DNA of 64,000 bases from Antedon bifida. Taxonomy: Eukaryota > Echinodermata > Crinoidea > Comatulida > Antedonidae. Shown here one piece after another: positions 12,329-24,899 of this stretch; the stretch's first letter is position 1; each line of letters starts with the position of its first letter. The notes below the pieces were generated by a model. It worked only from the letters and a program-made list of their open reading frames with translations, did not search any database and had not been told where the DNA came from. The translations under genes were made by a program, and so were the position numbers. The DNA is taken from assembly GCA_963402885.1 (NCBI GenBank), contig OY727097.1:27521401-27585400 (forward strand). Reading direction: 5' to 3'.

Positions 12329-15300
12329 TCTACATAATAAGGAAATGTTATTGTTTTCTTTATACTTTCGTTATCAGCATCTGATGTAATAATTTGACCC
12401 TAAGGAGAGAAGACCTAATTACATAACTATTAATAACATTGCGCTATTGAAAACTATGACAAACGGTACAGAAACATAGGCTTATTGATGTTTACCAATA
12501 CCAATAAAGAGGTTAGGTGACTGTATGTATTTTACCTGCTTGAGTTACGCAAGCTATTCACTCAACGTTTCAATCCTGAATACACATGCCATATTTGTTG
12601 AGAATACCAGTTTCTGTGTTCAGAAATAAGATATGACTGAAAGAATGCATTTAACTGCAAAGTCAACAGTTCTTATTTTGACAGTTGTATTTTCCTTTCT
12701 TGAATTGTGGCCTATATTTTGCAACAGTAATATTTCATTTGGAATGCAGCACTCAGGGGTCCAAAAAATATAAGTTCAGAGGCTTTAGAAAAATGGATGC
12801 AAAGTTGGAGAGAAAATTTACTACTGTAGTGACAGTGCAGATCTAGCATTCCAAAATGATAGTAGGTCTGGCAAAGTAAACACTAATTCTATGTACCTTA
12901 TATCAGCATAATGGAAAATTAATGATTTTATTACATTGTCAAATTGCTACTGTACAACAGTACCTATTACACTGTGTGACATGTTTAATGTACCTGACCT
13001 ACTCATCTCATGTTTGACCTCATTATCTTTCATTTTCTCTGGTTCATGCAAAGGTCGAACTCCAATCCTTTCTGTCATGCAACTTTTATACATTAGATTG
13101 GAATGACTGAGCGGTGACAATGTGACATAATAAGTATAGCCTGCTGCAAGTAATTTACTTCAATGTAACTTAGTGACAATTCAAATTATAATGTCATGTA
13201 CTGTTAGCATATCTTGCAAGTAATGTCACCTATAATGACAATTCAAATGTCATGTACCTTTGGTGTAAGCTGTAATTGAAATAGCTGGTGACAATGTGAA
13301 ATTGTCATAGCCTGTATCGATTAAGAGTGACATATTTTTTTCAGAAGTTAGCAAATAATTCAATTGATAATTAGACAATTACCACAGAGACATTATTTTA
13401 TTTGTCACTATCAAATATGTCATTGTAAGAAAAGAATATTTTAATGTCCAAAATTTACGTAACCAATACAATACAGCACTGCATGTTTGTTTCAGGGAGA
13501 ATTAATAAAAAAAAAAGTAAGGTGAAGGAATTTTGGTCTTTAAAAGATAGGAGATGGGGACATCCCTATAATATACTTGAATTGAGGGTGGTATGTTTAT
13601 ATTGGGTGCCTTGCTATAAAAGTTTTATACATACAGTAAAAGAATGTTTTTCCAGAAATATACTAAACTTGACTTTGAATGAGATAACTATAAACACATT
13701 ATTTGCCAACATGCATAGCTATTAGCTTACGGATTTAAGGTCCCACATACAGTAGCCTACATTTTGAGAAATACATTGCAAAAAATAACAATTTGGGTTC
13801 AGTTCAGCCCTTTATTTTACTAGGCTCCTTCCAGTTTTAAAATCCTATCTGCCACTGGTATTAGAGAATTATTTAGAGTATCATAATTAGGAGTAATTAA
13901 GAATTGTACTAGACGTACATGTGCTGGTTTAACATAAAAATTGTATACAGATACTTAATATGAAACCAGATGAATATTTTTCAAACATAATTAAGACATT
14001 GTGCATTCATAGATCTAGTGCACCATTCATTAGTCTAGGTCTGGACCATCATTCCAAATTACTCATCCCCAAAACATTTCAACCAGTTAATGGATTATAC
14101 CTGTGCCTGCCAAAACTGTGATTTTAACTAAAGGTCAGTTTTAACTCAAGTTGTTAACTTTTATTGATAGAATTGTCTAAGCAATGTGAAAGTGTTGAAT
14201 ACCTCCATCAAGGTGCCATTTACTGTCATTAAACTTGCTAATTAACCCTATGAAATCTTCCATTAACGACATCTCAGATATCTAATGCATTTGCTTTGTG
14301 TTAATAAAGCCCACCCAGTACGTCCTGTATGTAGAATACTTTCACTTAAGATGCCATGCTCCTGACATAAACTTTCAAGTATTGTAAACAAAAACACTCT
14401 GTTTCTCTTGTTTATTTCATCAGTAGGTTTGTTATGATGGAGTTTGCCAGAAATAGTTGTGTCATGTCTATCTGAATAGGTCATATTCATCTAAATATTC
14501 TGGCAACCAGGACGGGTTTAAGATACTACCAAGTTTAAGATACCGGTAAATGTCTACCTCAAGTGTACAGCTAGATAATTAATGACACCTTCTTGCAGAT
14601 TTTGTTTTTATGATTTATATTATCAGGAAAATTAACAAATTAATTATGATCTCACCAGCATAGATGTATTATGGTTGGTAAGTTTCAACGAAAGTTTTAA
14701 CTTTATTGCTAATTTTAGAGGTAATTTAGGGTATTTCCCACTTTGAAGGGGCGGGGTTTGTAGACCATACAATTTATTTGTAGGGAAGTTAAAACAACAA
14801 TCTTCTTTTCCTACCCCTCTCATACGGACGCACAATGTTGGTTTGAACGAGTAACCTATGCACGAAATACACAATTTATATTCACAGAAATTCTTACATT
14901 TCTTGTGAATAATTTGTGCTAGTTGAGGACAGTAGACTCAAACCTAGAATTTTGAAAATAAGGCAATGGCAATTTTTTAAAAGTTTGTAGTAGCATGAGA
15001 ATGGTACCATTACCCATCTGTCTCCAAAGATATTCCATGCTAACTCTCAATGGGAATTATGGAATTTTGAACTTTTCCTTTACACACTGTTGCATACAGT
15101 AGGCCTACTTTTGTTCAAGTTACCACTGTCCAGGTGTAGTGGAAAGAGGTCCCCAGGACGATTGATAAATGATATATATTTCCTCTTCACTGTGCCTTTG
15201 CATTGTGGTAATAATATCACATATCAGATGATATTTGATAATTCATAACTCTTTCAGATATCAAAATACTTAATTTAATATTTTAGGTCTTTCTATGATA

Positions 15301-15571
15301 TCAAGATCCTAAAACTTGGCGTGGTAAAAAATTTTATTTATTTTGTTGAAAATTAATGTTTATTCGTTTGCTTTACTTCAAATGTATAATTCTTTTGGGA
15401 CACTCCTATTTAGGGGATACTTCCCTGTGGAACAAAGGAAGGGCAATATTTGTTATGGCCAACCTCAGTGGACTATACAGAACACATATAATGGAGTTAC
15501 TATAATGTTGGTGTGGGTGTGGGAGGCTGTACGATGAGGTAATTTTAGGTGCCAAATGATGAGAACATTTC
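12329..15571. other. intron, no gene seen
   Basis: AT-rich. 13090-13330 contains scattered words 'gtgacaatgtga' and 'gacaattcaaat...gtcatgtac' repeated two or three times, an old degenerate tandem. Open frames here (such as 13444-13725) show no family likeness. Confidence 0.35.
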
Positions 15572-15990
15572 TTCTACCCACTATAACAAATGTAATAAAT
15601 AAACCAACTCATCATTGTACAAGATGCCTATTGTTGGGGAAACTTCTGCTACTAAACAAATAATATAAACTTTGGAATACATTCATGAACTTCATTTTAT
15701 GATCTACAAATGTAGTAAACAATTACTATTAATTATTATATATCAGTTCTAAAATATTTCCACCCACTATAACAAATGTATAATATAAATATACCACATC
15801 ATATCATTGTACAAGATGCCTATTGTTGGAGAAACTTCTGTTGCTAAACAAATAATATGAACTTCGAAATATAATTCATGAACTTCATTTTATGATCTAC
15901 AAATGTAGTTAAAAACTACTATTAATTATTAGCTATCAGTCCTAAAATATTTCCACCCACTATAACAAATATATCATATAAATAAACCAA
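15572..15990. repeat. tandem repeat, about 186-193-bp unit
   Basis: The word CCACCCACTATAACAAAT occurs near 15576, 15762 and 15955. The intervening sequence (tgtacaagatgcctattgttgg ... ttcatgaacttcattttatgatctac) is repeated, giving two full copies and a partial third. Identity is high but with indels. Confidence 0.85.
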
Positions 15991-16170
15991 ATGAATATAA
16001 ATTTCTCGTCGTACATCATTGTTTCAGAAATGTTGGTTGTAATAAATAAAAACAAATATTGTAAAACATATGAACTTCTATGTAGTCATAACTACCAAAC
16101 AGTAGAATGCAGTAGGTACTGCTGGTACTATGTGTGATGAACACATTGGAAGTGGTGTGATGAGGTAAAC

Positions 16171-16617
16171 AATGGAATGAGGGAGGTTGTGCGTTGAGGT
16201 GCGATGGGGGAGGGTGTGGGATAAAGAAGCTGTGCAAGGATGATGAGGTTGTGCCATGAGGGAGGCTGTGGGATGAGTGCGGTTGTACCATTAGGGAGGT
16301 TGTGCGATGAGGGAGACTGTGGGATTAGGGCGGTTGTACCATTAGGGAGGTTGTGCGATGAGGGAGGCTGTGGGATTAGGGCGGTTGTACCATTAGGGAG
16401 GTTGTGCCATGAGGGAGGATGTGGGATGAGTGCGGTTGTACCATTAGGGAGGTTGTGCGATGAGGGAGACTGTTGGATTATGTTGGATGATGGAGGCTGT
16501 GCGATGATGTATGTGGTGTGATGAGGGAGGCTGTACGATGAGGGAGTCGGTGTAGGAGGCTGTATGATGAGGGAGGCATTGCGATGAATAGTCAGTGTGG
16601 GAGGCTGTTGGATGAGG
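16171..16617. repeat. minisatellite, 17-bp monomers in a 51-bp higher-order unit
   Basis: Monomers such as GGTTGTACCATTAGGGA, GGTTGTGCGATGAGGGA and GGCTGTGGGATTAGGGC (17 bp each) alternate in order to make a 51-bp unit, clearest at 16272-16460 and degraded at both ends. Because 51 is divisible by three, an open frame (16240-16521) runs through it; I do not regard that as a gene. The strand bias is marked (G-rich on +). Confidence 0.9.
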
Positions 16618-17328
16618 TAGGTAAAAGGTTTGGCTATCTGTTTAAGTGCATAAAACCTTTTTCTGTAAATATATGTTTTCTTAATAGGAATTGATGCTTC
16701 TTGTGTGTGGGTGGCAACATATAGTACAGTTTTATGTTGTGACTGTTACAAAAATATGTTTGTAGGTTTTGTTGCAAGGCTACAGGTGAATGACTGGATT
16801 GAAGGCTACAAAAGCAACCAGGGAACAACTTGAGAACACCTCATGAAGAGTTAATGAACTTAAAAAGTGCAAAAAACATGATAATGTTCAGTAATTACAA
16901 CCCTTTAGCTATCACAACACATGCATTTACACTGATGGACACATCAAGGATATTTTCCAGTCATTTTCTTCATTTTACTTTGAGCTATAAGGTACCGGTA
17001 CCTTCTCACTGGGCTCAAATCCAAAACCTTTACTACACCACTGCCTAAAGATATTTATACTACATTAATAATAATTTGCATTTTAATAAGCATGGATTGT
17101 ACCTTTCTTCCTGGTATTCCTAGGTACCTTGCTAGATAAGGCTCTAGATAATTTAAGCTGAATATGCACCGAGATCTTGATACAGGCCTATGGATTATTG
17201 GTTATTAAATGTAGTTCACTTTAGACTTTTTGTAGATTATATTCATACACATTATATGTACATTTCATGTGCATAGAAAACTTTTGGTGAAATTGCGAAC
17301 AAATTAGAAAAAACTTTTGATGCTTTAT

Positions 17329-17423
17329 TTAAAATAAAATTTAATTTTGGAACCATCATGGAACCATTCTCAAGAACAAATGAGTAAAATTACCAACTAG
17401 ACAAAATGCAACGCACAAAAGAG
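17329..17423. repeat. dispersed repeat G, copy 2
   Basis: Direct copy of the block at 11598-11712, with the shared word AACCATCATGGAACCATTCT and a run to about 17423. Confidence 0.7.
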
Positions 17424-18884
17424 TGTATAGATAATAACACCTTACAAACAAAAACATCATTGTGTCCAAAATATAGCATCAGCATCTACCTCATTACAAT
17501 ATAAATTATTATTCTATTTCTCCTCCTTCATTTACTCCTCCAACTTCATTTACTTGTTCTTCTTTAATTGTCCTTGCCGATCTCCTCATCTTATCAAAAA
17601 TTATTTTCAAGGGATGTTAAAATGAGCATTTTATTAAATGAGCATGCTATTTGTGAGTAGAGTTAAAACCAATGGTTTGGTATTGTGCAATGAAATATGA
17701 TAGAATGTATGAGTAATGTTAATACTAATGACAATGAATGCCCAGTATGTAAATTCTGTATTTGAGGTTAAATGATAAAGATATTGATGAGGGGTGATAT
17801 CAATACTGATGATTGATAAGTCTAGACAATGTCTTCTAAAGGAGCAATAGTCATCATCATCCAATGCGTGTAAAATTAGTGTGAATAAATTAACTGTATT
17901 TTTTCTTGGCAGCTGAAAATACCAGTTAAATTCCATTTTAAAAGAAATGAAATGATTGGATGGTGGAATCACAATTTGCTAATATTTTTTGACCAATGGG
18001 TTTTCACGGATTTAGCTACAAAAGTTTGCGAGGGTAAACAAAATATGAAATTTTTGGTGAAATTAAATTTATTTGTTTTTATCTATTTCTTCTTTATACT
18101 GGGGACCTCTTCATAAAAGAATATTCTCCCTGAGAAGCCAGTATAAATACAAAACAAAGTTTTAAAAGACAAAACACAAGATAAAAACAACACACCAGGA
18201 ACCCCTGTTAACAGCATTCCAGGTTTTGGTGCAAAAAAAGTTTTCTATCTTATCTTATGTCATTCAGTCTTCATCTCCTTATTCAAAACTTGGCAGCCAT
18301 GTTAAATTGCAAAATTGTAAATTGTATTAAATAGGGTAATTGTCACTAAATTGGAATCATCTTTTTAGGAAAACGCAACTGTTCTATGGATAAATAAGTC
18401 GTCCCTTTAGTATTTTGGTTGTCAATTCCAAGTTGAAATACAATATATCAAACATTTTACTAATATTGCAAGCAATATCAAACCAGTTAACTTAATTGCG
18501 GACCAAGGATATCACTGATTTAATTGTCGATACAATGGTAGAAAATTATCAATTGTAAACTATAAAATATGTTTGAGACAGATTTAAACTAAGGAGGTGG
18601 TCTCTTGCTTTTTCATACAGTATTTATAAAATAATATTACTTTTTCTTGACATCTTATTTATTTATAATTTCCCAGTTTATGTTACTTTCAGCATATATT
18701 GAATTTGTTGACAACAATATTCTTTAATGCATTGAGCAATCTCAGAATACTGTATCGTCAGTCTCTCTATCGTTGTAGTGTAATTCTTTACATCTTTATT
18801 TCACTATGGTGTGGTAGCTTCCTTGGATTCATGGCTGTTCTAATTATTGACCAGGTCAAAGTTGACTATTTTACAAAGAAACAG
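17424..18884. other. intron, no gene seen
   Basis: AT-rich. The open frames 17634-17972 (-) and 18699-18887 (+) show no domain or homologous copy. No bounded element recognised. Confidence 0.35.
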
Positions 18885-19010
18885 TAATAACCCCTATTAA
18901 GGGGACATCTGAAGGAATTACCCAAAAAAGTGCCTCCATGGTGGTGGAGTCTAGGTCAACCCCTAAATAGAGATGTCCCAAATAAGGGTTTCTACTGTAT
19001 GTGCCACTTT
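18885..19010. repeat. dispersed repeat H (GGGGACA/TGTCCC words)
   Basis: A pair of inverted words (CCCCTATTAAGGGGACATCT at the left, AGATGTCCCAAATAAGGG at the right) encloses 60-70 bases. Related wording occurs near 7855, 27045, 35955 and 63755. It appears to be an old dispersed element with poorly kept ends. Confidence 0.45.
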
Positions 19011-20192
19011 TTGCTTTAACCAGATATGTAGTGACACATAGTATAATCACACACTTTTCATTCTTTTTCAATCAACCGTTATTAAAATTTAAAAATAAAT
19101 CACAATTTTATCAAGGGATAGGATAAGGTAGAAATATCCGCATCCAAAAATAATCATGATTACCCCACGGGTTGGATCCGGTCATTATATCTACATTCAT
19201 TCGTATAAATTATAATGTGAAATTAACTATCTCGCCTATCATAGCTTCAAATCTCAAATACCTACTTAATACTGGACTTCATAAGATCCGAATGACCAAT
19301 GACGTCAATGTTTAAGGTCGTTGAGGCGATTCCATCGCTGGAAATAATCTTTGGGAATATTCAGGATTAAATGACCAATGGATTTTTTTAAGTGGGAATA
19401 TTTAAGAATATTTAGGGTACGGTATATTTAAATTTAAATTATATTTAAAGATCAATTGAACAAAAATATAAATACTGCTGACGCCAAATAATCAAAATCT
19501 ACAATGTAATCAGAAGTTCTTTTTCCAGAGACCAAAGCATTTTTTTTTACAAAAATAGTTAAAAGAATATTAATAGGGCCTATACAATAGGCATTAAATT
19601 TGTCCATAATTTCTTATTTTTTATATGGTACTGTACGGCATAATAGTAATATCAAAGTTCTATATTAATTTATTCTATAAATAAAAACGTTGCTCTCTGA
19701 GGCTAGATTTAAATTCTATAACACCTTATTATTTACATTTATAATCAACCAAATTTGTTCTTTATGAGGAAAGATTAAAGAAAATTAACTTTTTCGATAC
19801 GGTATTAGATATTGAACAAAAATTTGTGAAACTGATTTAGAAATATTATTGTGTAGTTTTGTACAAGATTGTATCTTGTGTAATTTGTTATTTTTGTGTT
19901 CATATCAACAGTGTGAATCTCTTTTTTTTTTAAAGATTAATTATAGATAAGGTTTGAATTGGATCAGTGTACTATTTGTTGCCCATTGCTTGCCTAATTT
20001 ACGTACACGAATATCGTCATAACTGCGTAACATTTCTGTGACAAGCAGTGAGGGCCCTCTTATTTTGACTAACAAAGTAAAATACAAAATAGTACATAGC
20101 TTTGAAAAGAATACATAGTTTGAAATTAAGGTATTTTTTTTAGTAAATTTTAGAATATGCACTTATTATGGGTTAAAGAGTGGTTTGTAGGC
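19011..20192. other. intron, no gene seen
   Basis: Very AT-rich, with no coding exon or repeat with clear ends. Confidence 0.4.
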
Positions 20193-20299
20193 TAAAGCTC
20201 TGTCTACACTATCAAACTTTGTGACAAAAATGTGATGTCATATCACTACCATATTTGGGCATATCACTATCATAGTACCATATCACTTTTTTTGTCATC
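20193..20299. mobile_element. MITE family A, copy 3 (right end missing)
   Basis: A good left end (TAAAGCTCTGTCTACACTAT) and interior words are followed by TTTTTTTGTCATC, where similarity stops. The inverted right end is absent, so the copy is truncated. Confidence 0.75.
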
Positions 20300-20563
20300 A
20301 ATTTATAAATTATTAAATATTGTTTGTTTAACATTATTAATTGTTTATATAAATTCTAACATATTGAAAAAGGTTAGTGACCATTAAACTGGTTGACCTT
20401 TCTTGACCTATTACCTAGGACCATTTAAGTGATTGGGTTGGAATTGGATGTAAATAAATTAAATTGGATCTGTTAAAAGCTTTCATTTAAAGAGATGTAG
20501 TAAAGAAGACCAGTGGAAATTGTACAAAATATGTATACAGAGAGTTATAATATATTAGTAGTT

Positions 20564-20633
20564 ATGGATTTTAATTGTTGTAATGGTACTAATGTGGCTA
20601 GTGGAGCCTTAGGACATTACCCCAATTTGAAAG
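20564..20633 (+). CDS. alternative first coding exon, DLC1/STARD13-like gene
   Basis: The ATG (G at -3 and +4) opens 23 codons plus one base, beginning MDFNCCNGTNVASGALGHY, and meets a strong donor (AAAG, then gtaagc). The trailing G plus AA of the SAM exon (56221) makes Glu, so the junction reads Lys-Glu-Ile-Glu-Ala in frame. The peptide starts with an unusual Cys pair and was not recognised. Support is the ATG context, donor strength and phase; there is no homology evidence, so chance remains possible. Confidence 0.42.
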
Positions 20634-22195
20634 GTAAGCTTAGCTATATATAGGCCTACTAATAATATAGTCTGCAATGATGTTATAGAGTGACTTCTAG
20701 TTATTTAATTAAGCTCCGTGCTTATTTTACTATACATTTTGTTAAGTCAAGATTCCGTAGTAAGCATAGGGCCCGCTCGGACTTTACAATTTAGGTTACC
20801 CATGTAATTGAGTTTAAAGTCTAAACACAGCCACAGACTAGATTTTTCTTGTGGAACTCCTTACTTCTCTGTTTTTTAATCTGTTCCCATCCTAAACCCT
20901 TCCAAATATGATCAATGTGTGTGGATGACTTTCCCTATTTTCCAAGAGGTACAATACATCCTGTGAAAGGTGCCCTCTAGTAGGAGTATCACATGATACC
21001 AACATCATAATTTCTTATTTTCATAGTACCACCTGATTCTCTGTCATGTACTGTATCTCTACGTATGACACATTGTGTCCTGCAATAGGCAAATTCTGTA
21101 ATGTAATTATAGTATGATATGATCACTGTATTACTGAATGTTATGGTTAGGGTTAAGGCCTATGATACAGGTGTCACATGTGATTCATATGTGACACTGT
21201 ACTACAGAATTTGCCAATAATACTGGATACTGTACTGAGAATTTGCTAAAACACTAGGAAGCATTGCAACAAACACAAAGTAATCAAATTATTTTACAAA
21301 AAAAATCAATTTGCCATCTATCAAATAAAGAAAAGAATCTAACAAATAAAAAGATGATTTATGTCTTGCCTCAAGAAAAGCAATCAACACTGTAGATCTG
21401 AATTTATAGTATAATATAACTGTAGCCACTTCATAAATTATGATATTTTTGTAATTTAATATCATCCTGGTTTGACATTCTAGCTCTTATAACTATATTT
21501 GATACATCTACAAAAAAATGCCGAGCTACTGTGGCAGACTTTGTAACGGAAATTTGTTTATTTTATTTTTCTTTAATATTAATATACAAAGTTCACGATG
21601 TACAGTTACCTTATAGTTATGATATTTCTTATGAGCGTGGTCAAGCGTTGATATAAATGAAAAGCGTGCAATAATTACGACAGTTTTATCATTTTTACTA
21701 AATTTGGCCAGAAGGTATGAAGGTGTGTGTGGTCGGTTATGGCATTCGTGACTTTTAAACTCCGGTATATCATCACTAAAGTCGTTACTTTAATGCCTTA
21801 AGCTTTGGTCTCAATTCTTTGCAAAAATATTTATCTTCTCTAAGGAAAGTCTTGATTTTAAGTCATTTCTGACCTAAATATTCTGTTGTAATTTCTGGGG
21901 AATAGTTCTGAAGGCATTAAATGGCTCTGTACAGATGTTAGAAGCATCTTGGTTTCTCTATTTTAAAAACTTTGGAGAATACTAACATTTATAAATAGGT
22001 AATATTGTTTATACCACATGATTGGTCAAATTGTATTATATTTAACTATATTATTATTATAAATATTGTTGTTCTTTTTGTTTGTTTAAGTTTTTTACGC
22101 ATCCAACAGAGAAAACTTGCCAATTACAGGATGGATAAACTATTTTATAATGTATCATTGAGGCTTAGGGAGTGGAGTTGAAATAGTTATAGAGT
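20634..22195. other. intron, no gene seen
   Basis: AT-rich. The part 20840-21240 is slightly less so but carries no supported exon. No element with clear ends. Confidence 0.35.
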
Positions 22196-22372
22196 TACAA
22201 CCCTGGCACTAGATCAGGATTGAAACCTGGCACTAGGTCAGGATTGAACCCTGGCACTAGTTCAGGATTGAACCCTGTCACTAGGTCAGGATTGAACCCT
22301 GGCACTAGTTCACGATTGAACCCTGGCACTAGTTCAGGATGGAACCCTGGCACAGGTCAGGATGGAAGCCTG
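22196..22372. repeat. minisatellite, 24-bp unit
   Basis: Roughly seven units like CCTGGCACTAGTTCAGGATT plus GAAC follow one another with few changes; the last units vary (GGATGGAA). The 24-bp period gives an 8-residue repeating open frame (NPGTSSGL) with no sign of being a gene. Confidence 0.9.
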
Positions 22373-23079
22373 GACCTTGCGATTGGAAGGCAAGCATGCA
22401 GATTGGTATTACTGACATGGCTAGTACAATTACTAAAATATTTGGGATTTTTAAATGAGTATTGTGAAAAAACCTATCGCTAAAGTAGATGTGTTGCATG
22501 TCATGATCATATGCCTCTTTTAGGGTTATGTCATACAGCCAGTGAGTATGCCTGCATATACTAAAGTGCAAGAATAATGGTATAGTTCTAGTATATAGCT
22601 AACCAGCCTAGTGGGAAAAAATGCTCTCTACCAGTAGTACTTGTCAAAACATTTAATCCCATTATTGAAAGATCCTTAAATCTGCTACAACGTTAATCTG
22701 TTTTCATAATTAAATTTTTCTAACAATTAGATTCTACTTCCTAATTTGATACTTATCTTCAAAGCTATTGTTGTTATATGAAGGGTTGGATTAGAGATGG
22801 AAATAGTTTTACCTTGTACTTGGTGTGTGGTTTTGGTAATTTTAAACATGAAGATCATTTCTATTGTGTCCCGGTTGTCAATGCTGTCAAAATAAGTGGA
22901 TGATGTCTTGTTAAAAGATTGTTTAAATTGAATAATGAGACATTGAAGGTCTTCTGTGTATTGATTATTTAAGCTGGTATTAACTAGATTAATTATTTAT
23001 AACGGTTTTAGATTTAATGCTGCTCATTTTATACCACATATTATGGCAACCCAAAAAATAACAAGCCGTGGGATAACAG
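22373..23079. other. intron, no gene seen
   Basis: AT-rich, nothing recognised. Confidence 0.4.
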
Positions 23080-23262
23080 CCAATTTAGACAAGACAAGCG
23101 GTAATGGTAAGCGGAAAACCGTGTAGCTTGTCCCATATAGAATCTGTACCTATCCTGAGCGGAAACCGCCCATCCGCTCTGCGTTTTGTGTAAATGATCA
23201 TAAGAAATAACATAGATTCTATTTTTTTATTACTGTTACCGCTCGTCTGTGTAAATTGGCCT
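23080..23262. mobile_element. MITE family C, copy 2 (opposite orientation to copy 1)
   Basis: The right end GCTCGTCTGTGTAAATTGGC and the left end GCCAATTTAGACAAGACAAG are inverted repeats. The interior holds TAAGAAATAACATAGATTCT, the reverse complement of the block in copy 1, plus an internal pair around AAGCGGAAAACC and GAGCGGAAACCG. Confidence 0.7.
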
Positions 23263-23589
23263 TAAGGGCCATGATTAATTCTATGTTTGTCCTTTTCTAT
23301 AATTTGTTCTAATAATAGACAAAACATAGCGTCAATTATTGCCTTATGGATGTCATTTTTCGGAGTTGCTATATTGCAATTTAAATCAGTGGATCTTCTG
23401 CTAAAGCTCAACAGAAAATTCATGTAAACATGCACTAAACATAATTGAAACAATATATAGCAGAAATGTTATATGTAAATTCAGTGTAGCATATTTTATT
23501 AATGAATTTCTTATTGACCAAAAATTGGATCTGAAAAAACTGTAATTTAAAGCAAAAATTAGCTTGGGATTTTGATTGAATTTAATCAT

Positions 23590-23720
23590 TTATTTTGTCT
23601 TTATATAAGTGAAAACATTTTTTTCTGCGGAAATGTTTAACTTTTATTAAACTACAAAATAACCAATTCAAATTAATCTTCATTTTTCATGTTTTTTGTG
23701 GACAATACATCTTTAAAGCA
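23590..23720 (-). mobile_element. TTAA MITE family B, truncated copy
   Basis: The right end reads GGACAATACATCTTTAA, and the preceding TCATTTTTCATGTTTTT and AAACTACAAAATAA match the reverse complement of the left part of the complete element at 30777-31115. The other terminal repeat is missing. Confidence 0.65.
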
Positions 23721-24539
23721 TAGTTACGATGAAATGGAAATCTTCATTTTTAAATAATCAATTAATGGGAATTGCTGTATTATCAGAAATATATATTATG
23801 TTTGCTGCCCTCTATTATTTTCAACGTGACAAGGTACTTCCTTTATTTTAAGGACTGAGCCTATTGTACAATAACACCATACAATATATGGGTTGAAAAT
23901 CAGTTGAATGTGTAAAGTACATTATAATATGTGTCTGTTTTTTATCTGTTTTTTTGTTGTTGAAAAAAAGTACATTATTAGCTAAAAATGTTATATTATG
24001 TACTGTAAGGTATATACGATAAGTTTGTATAGCACCCTCTACATATTATCCTAATTTACAGTACCTAATTACCATTCTTGTATTATATATATGTTTTGAT
24101 GTATTTGATATTAATCTGTCTACCTAATAGCTTATTCTCACATACGGTTATTTCGTTTTTACTGTGATTTTCAACAAACAGAAAGTAGGGTTTTAGGGCA
24201 GGAGTAGAATTACTGTAATGAGAAAACCATCCTGCTACAATTATTATAGAACTAAAAAAAAAACACATGATTCAGGATTTTATGATTAATAAGAAAATAA
24301 TGTTTTAAGAGTGGGTTGGTACAAACATATGGTACTGAAAGCAAGATTCCAATGTTTACAATGATTTTATTATGAACTATTACATTTTATATTGGCTCAG
24401 ATGTTCTTAATTTTATTGTTGGCTTAGGTTACTATTGTTTTTTACATAATATATTTTCTTTATTTTTAGCATCAGTTTACTCAAAGATGTTTCTATGTTT
24501 CTTGATTTTATCCCTGTTATAAACTGTAAATGTATTATA

Positions 24540-24746
24540 TTAGGCCCTGTACGGACCCACGACAGCCATACCATATCGGCAAAAATTGTCTTGTCAAATA
24601 GTGTACCTAGTTCTTTATCAAGCACATGTGTACGAGAGACCAGCAGGTATATATCCCATCCGAAGGACGAGGCAATAGTTAAGCATTCAACTAACGATAC
24701 AAGCAATAGCATAGAAAGACTTGTGCCTCTCACATGCTAGTCCGAT
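24540..24746 (-). repeat. SINE-like repeat J, copy 1
   Basis: It shares ordered words with 60040-60270: GGCCCTGTACGGACC (GGCCCTCTACAGACG there), CCCATCCGAAGGACGAGGCAAT, ACAAGCAATA, and TGCCTCTCACATGCTAGTCC. The other copy keeps a perfect tRNA B-box on the - strand; here that stretch is altered. The open frames on both strands across it are by-products. MITE copy 4 begins immediately to its right. Confidence 0.6.
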
Positions 24747-24750
24747 GTTC

Positions 24751-24899
24751 TTAAGCTCTGTCTACACTATCAAACTAGTTTGACAAAAAAGTGTATGTGC
24801 CCAAATATGGTAGTGATATGCCCAAATATGGTAGTGATATGACATCTTCATGTCCATATTTTGTTGTCACATAAAGTTTGATAGTGTAGACAGAGCTTG
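24751..24899. mobile_element. MITE family A, copy 4
   Basis: TTAAGCTCTGTCTACACTAT at the left and the inverted GATAGTGTAGACAGAGCTT at the right are both excellent. The interior has a duplicated 'cccaaatatggtagtgatatg'. Confidence 0.9.

Noticed and set aside
16240-16521. 93-codon repetitive open frame
   Set aside because: Explained by a 51-bp tandem repeat; flanks carry no gene signals.
16991-17002. GGTACCGGTACC palindrome
   Set aside because: Short and isolated; expected by chance over 64 kb.
22220-22483. 87-codon open frame beginning with Asn-Pro-Gly-Thr repeats
   Set aside because: Produced by the 24-bp minisatellite.
24413-24740. Overlapping open frames on both strands
   Set aside because: They lie across a SINE-like repeat and neither shows a domain.
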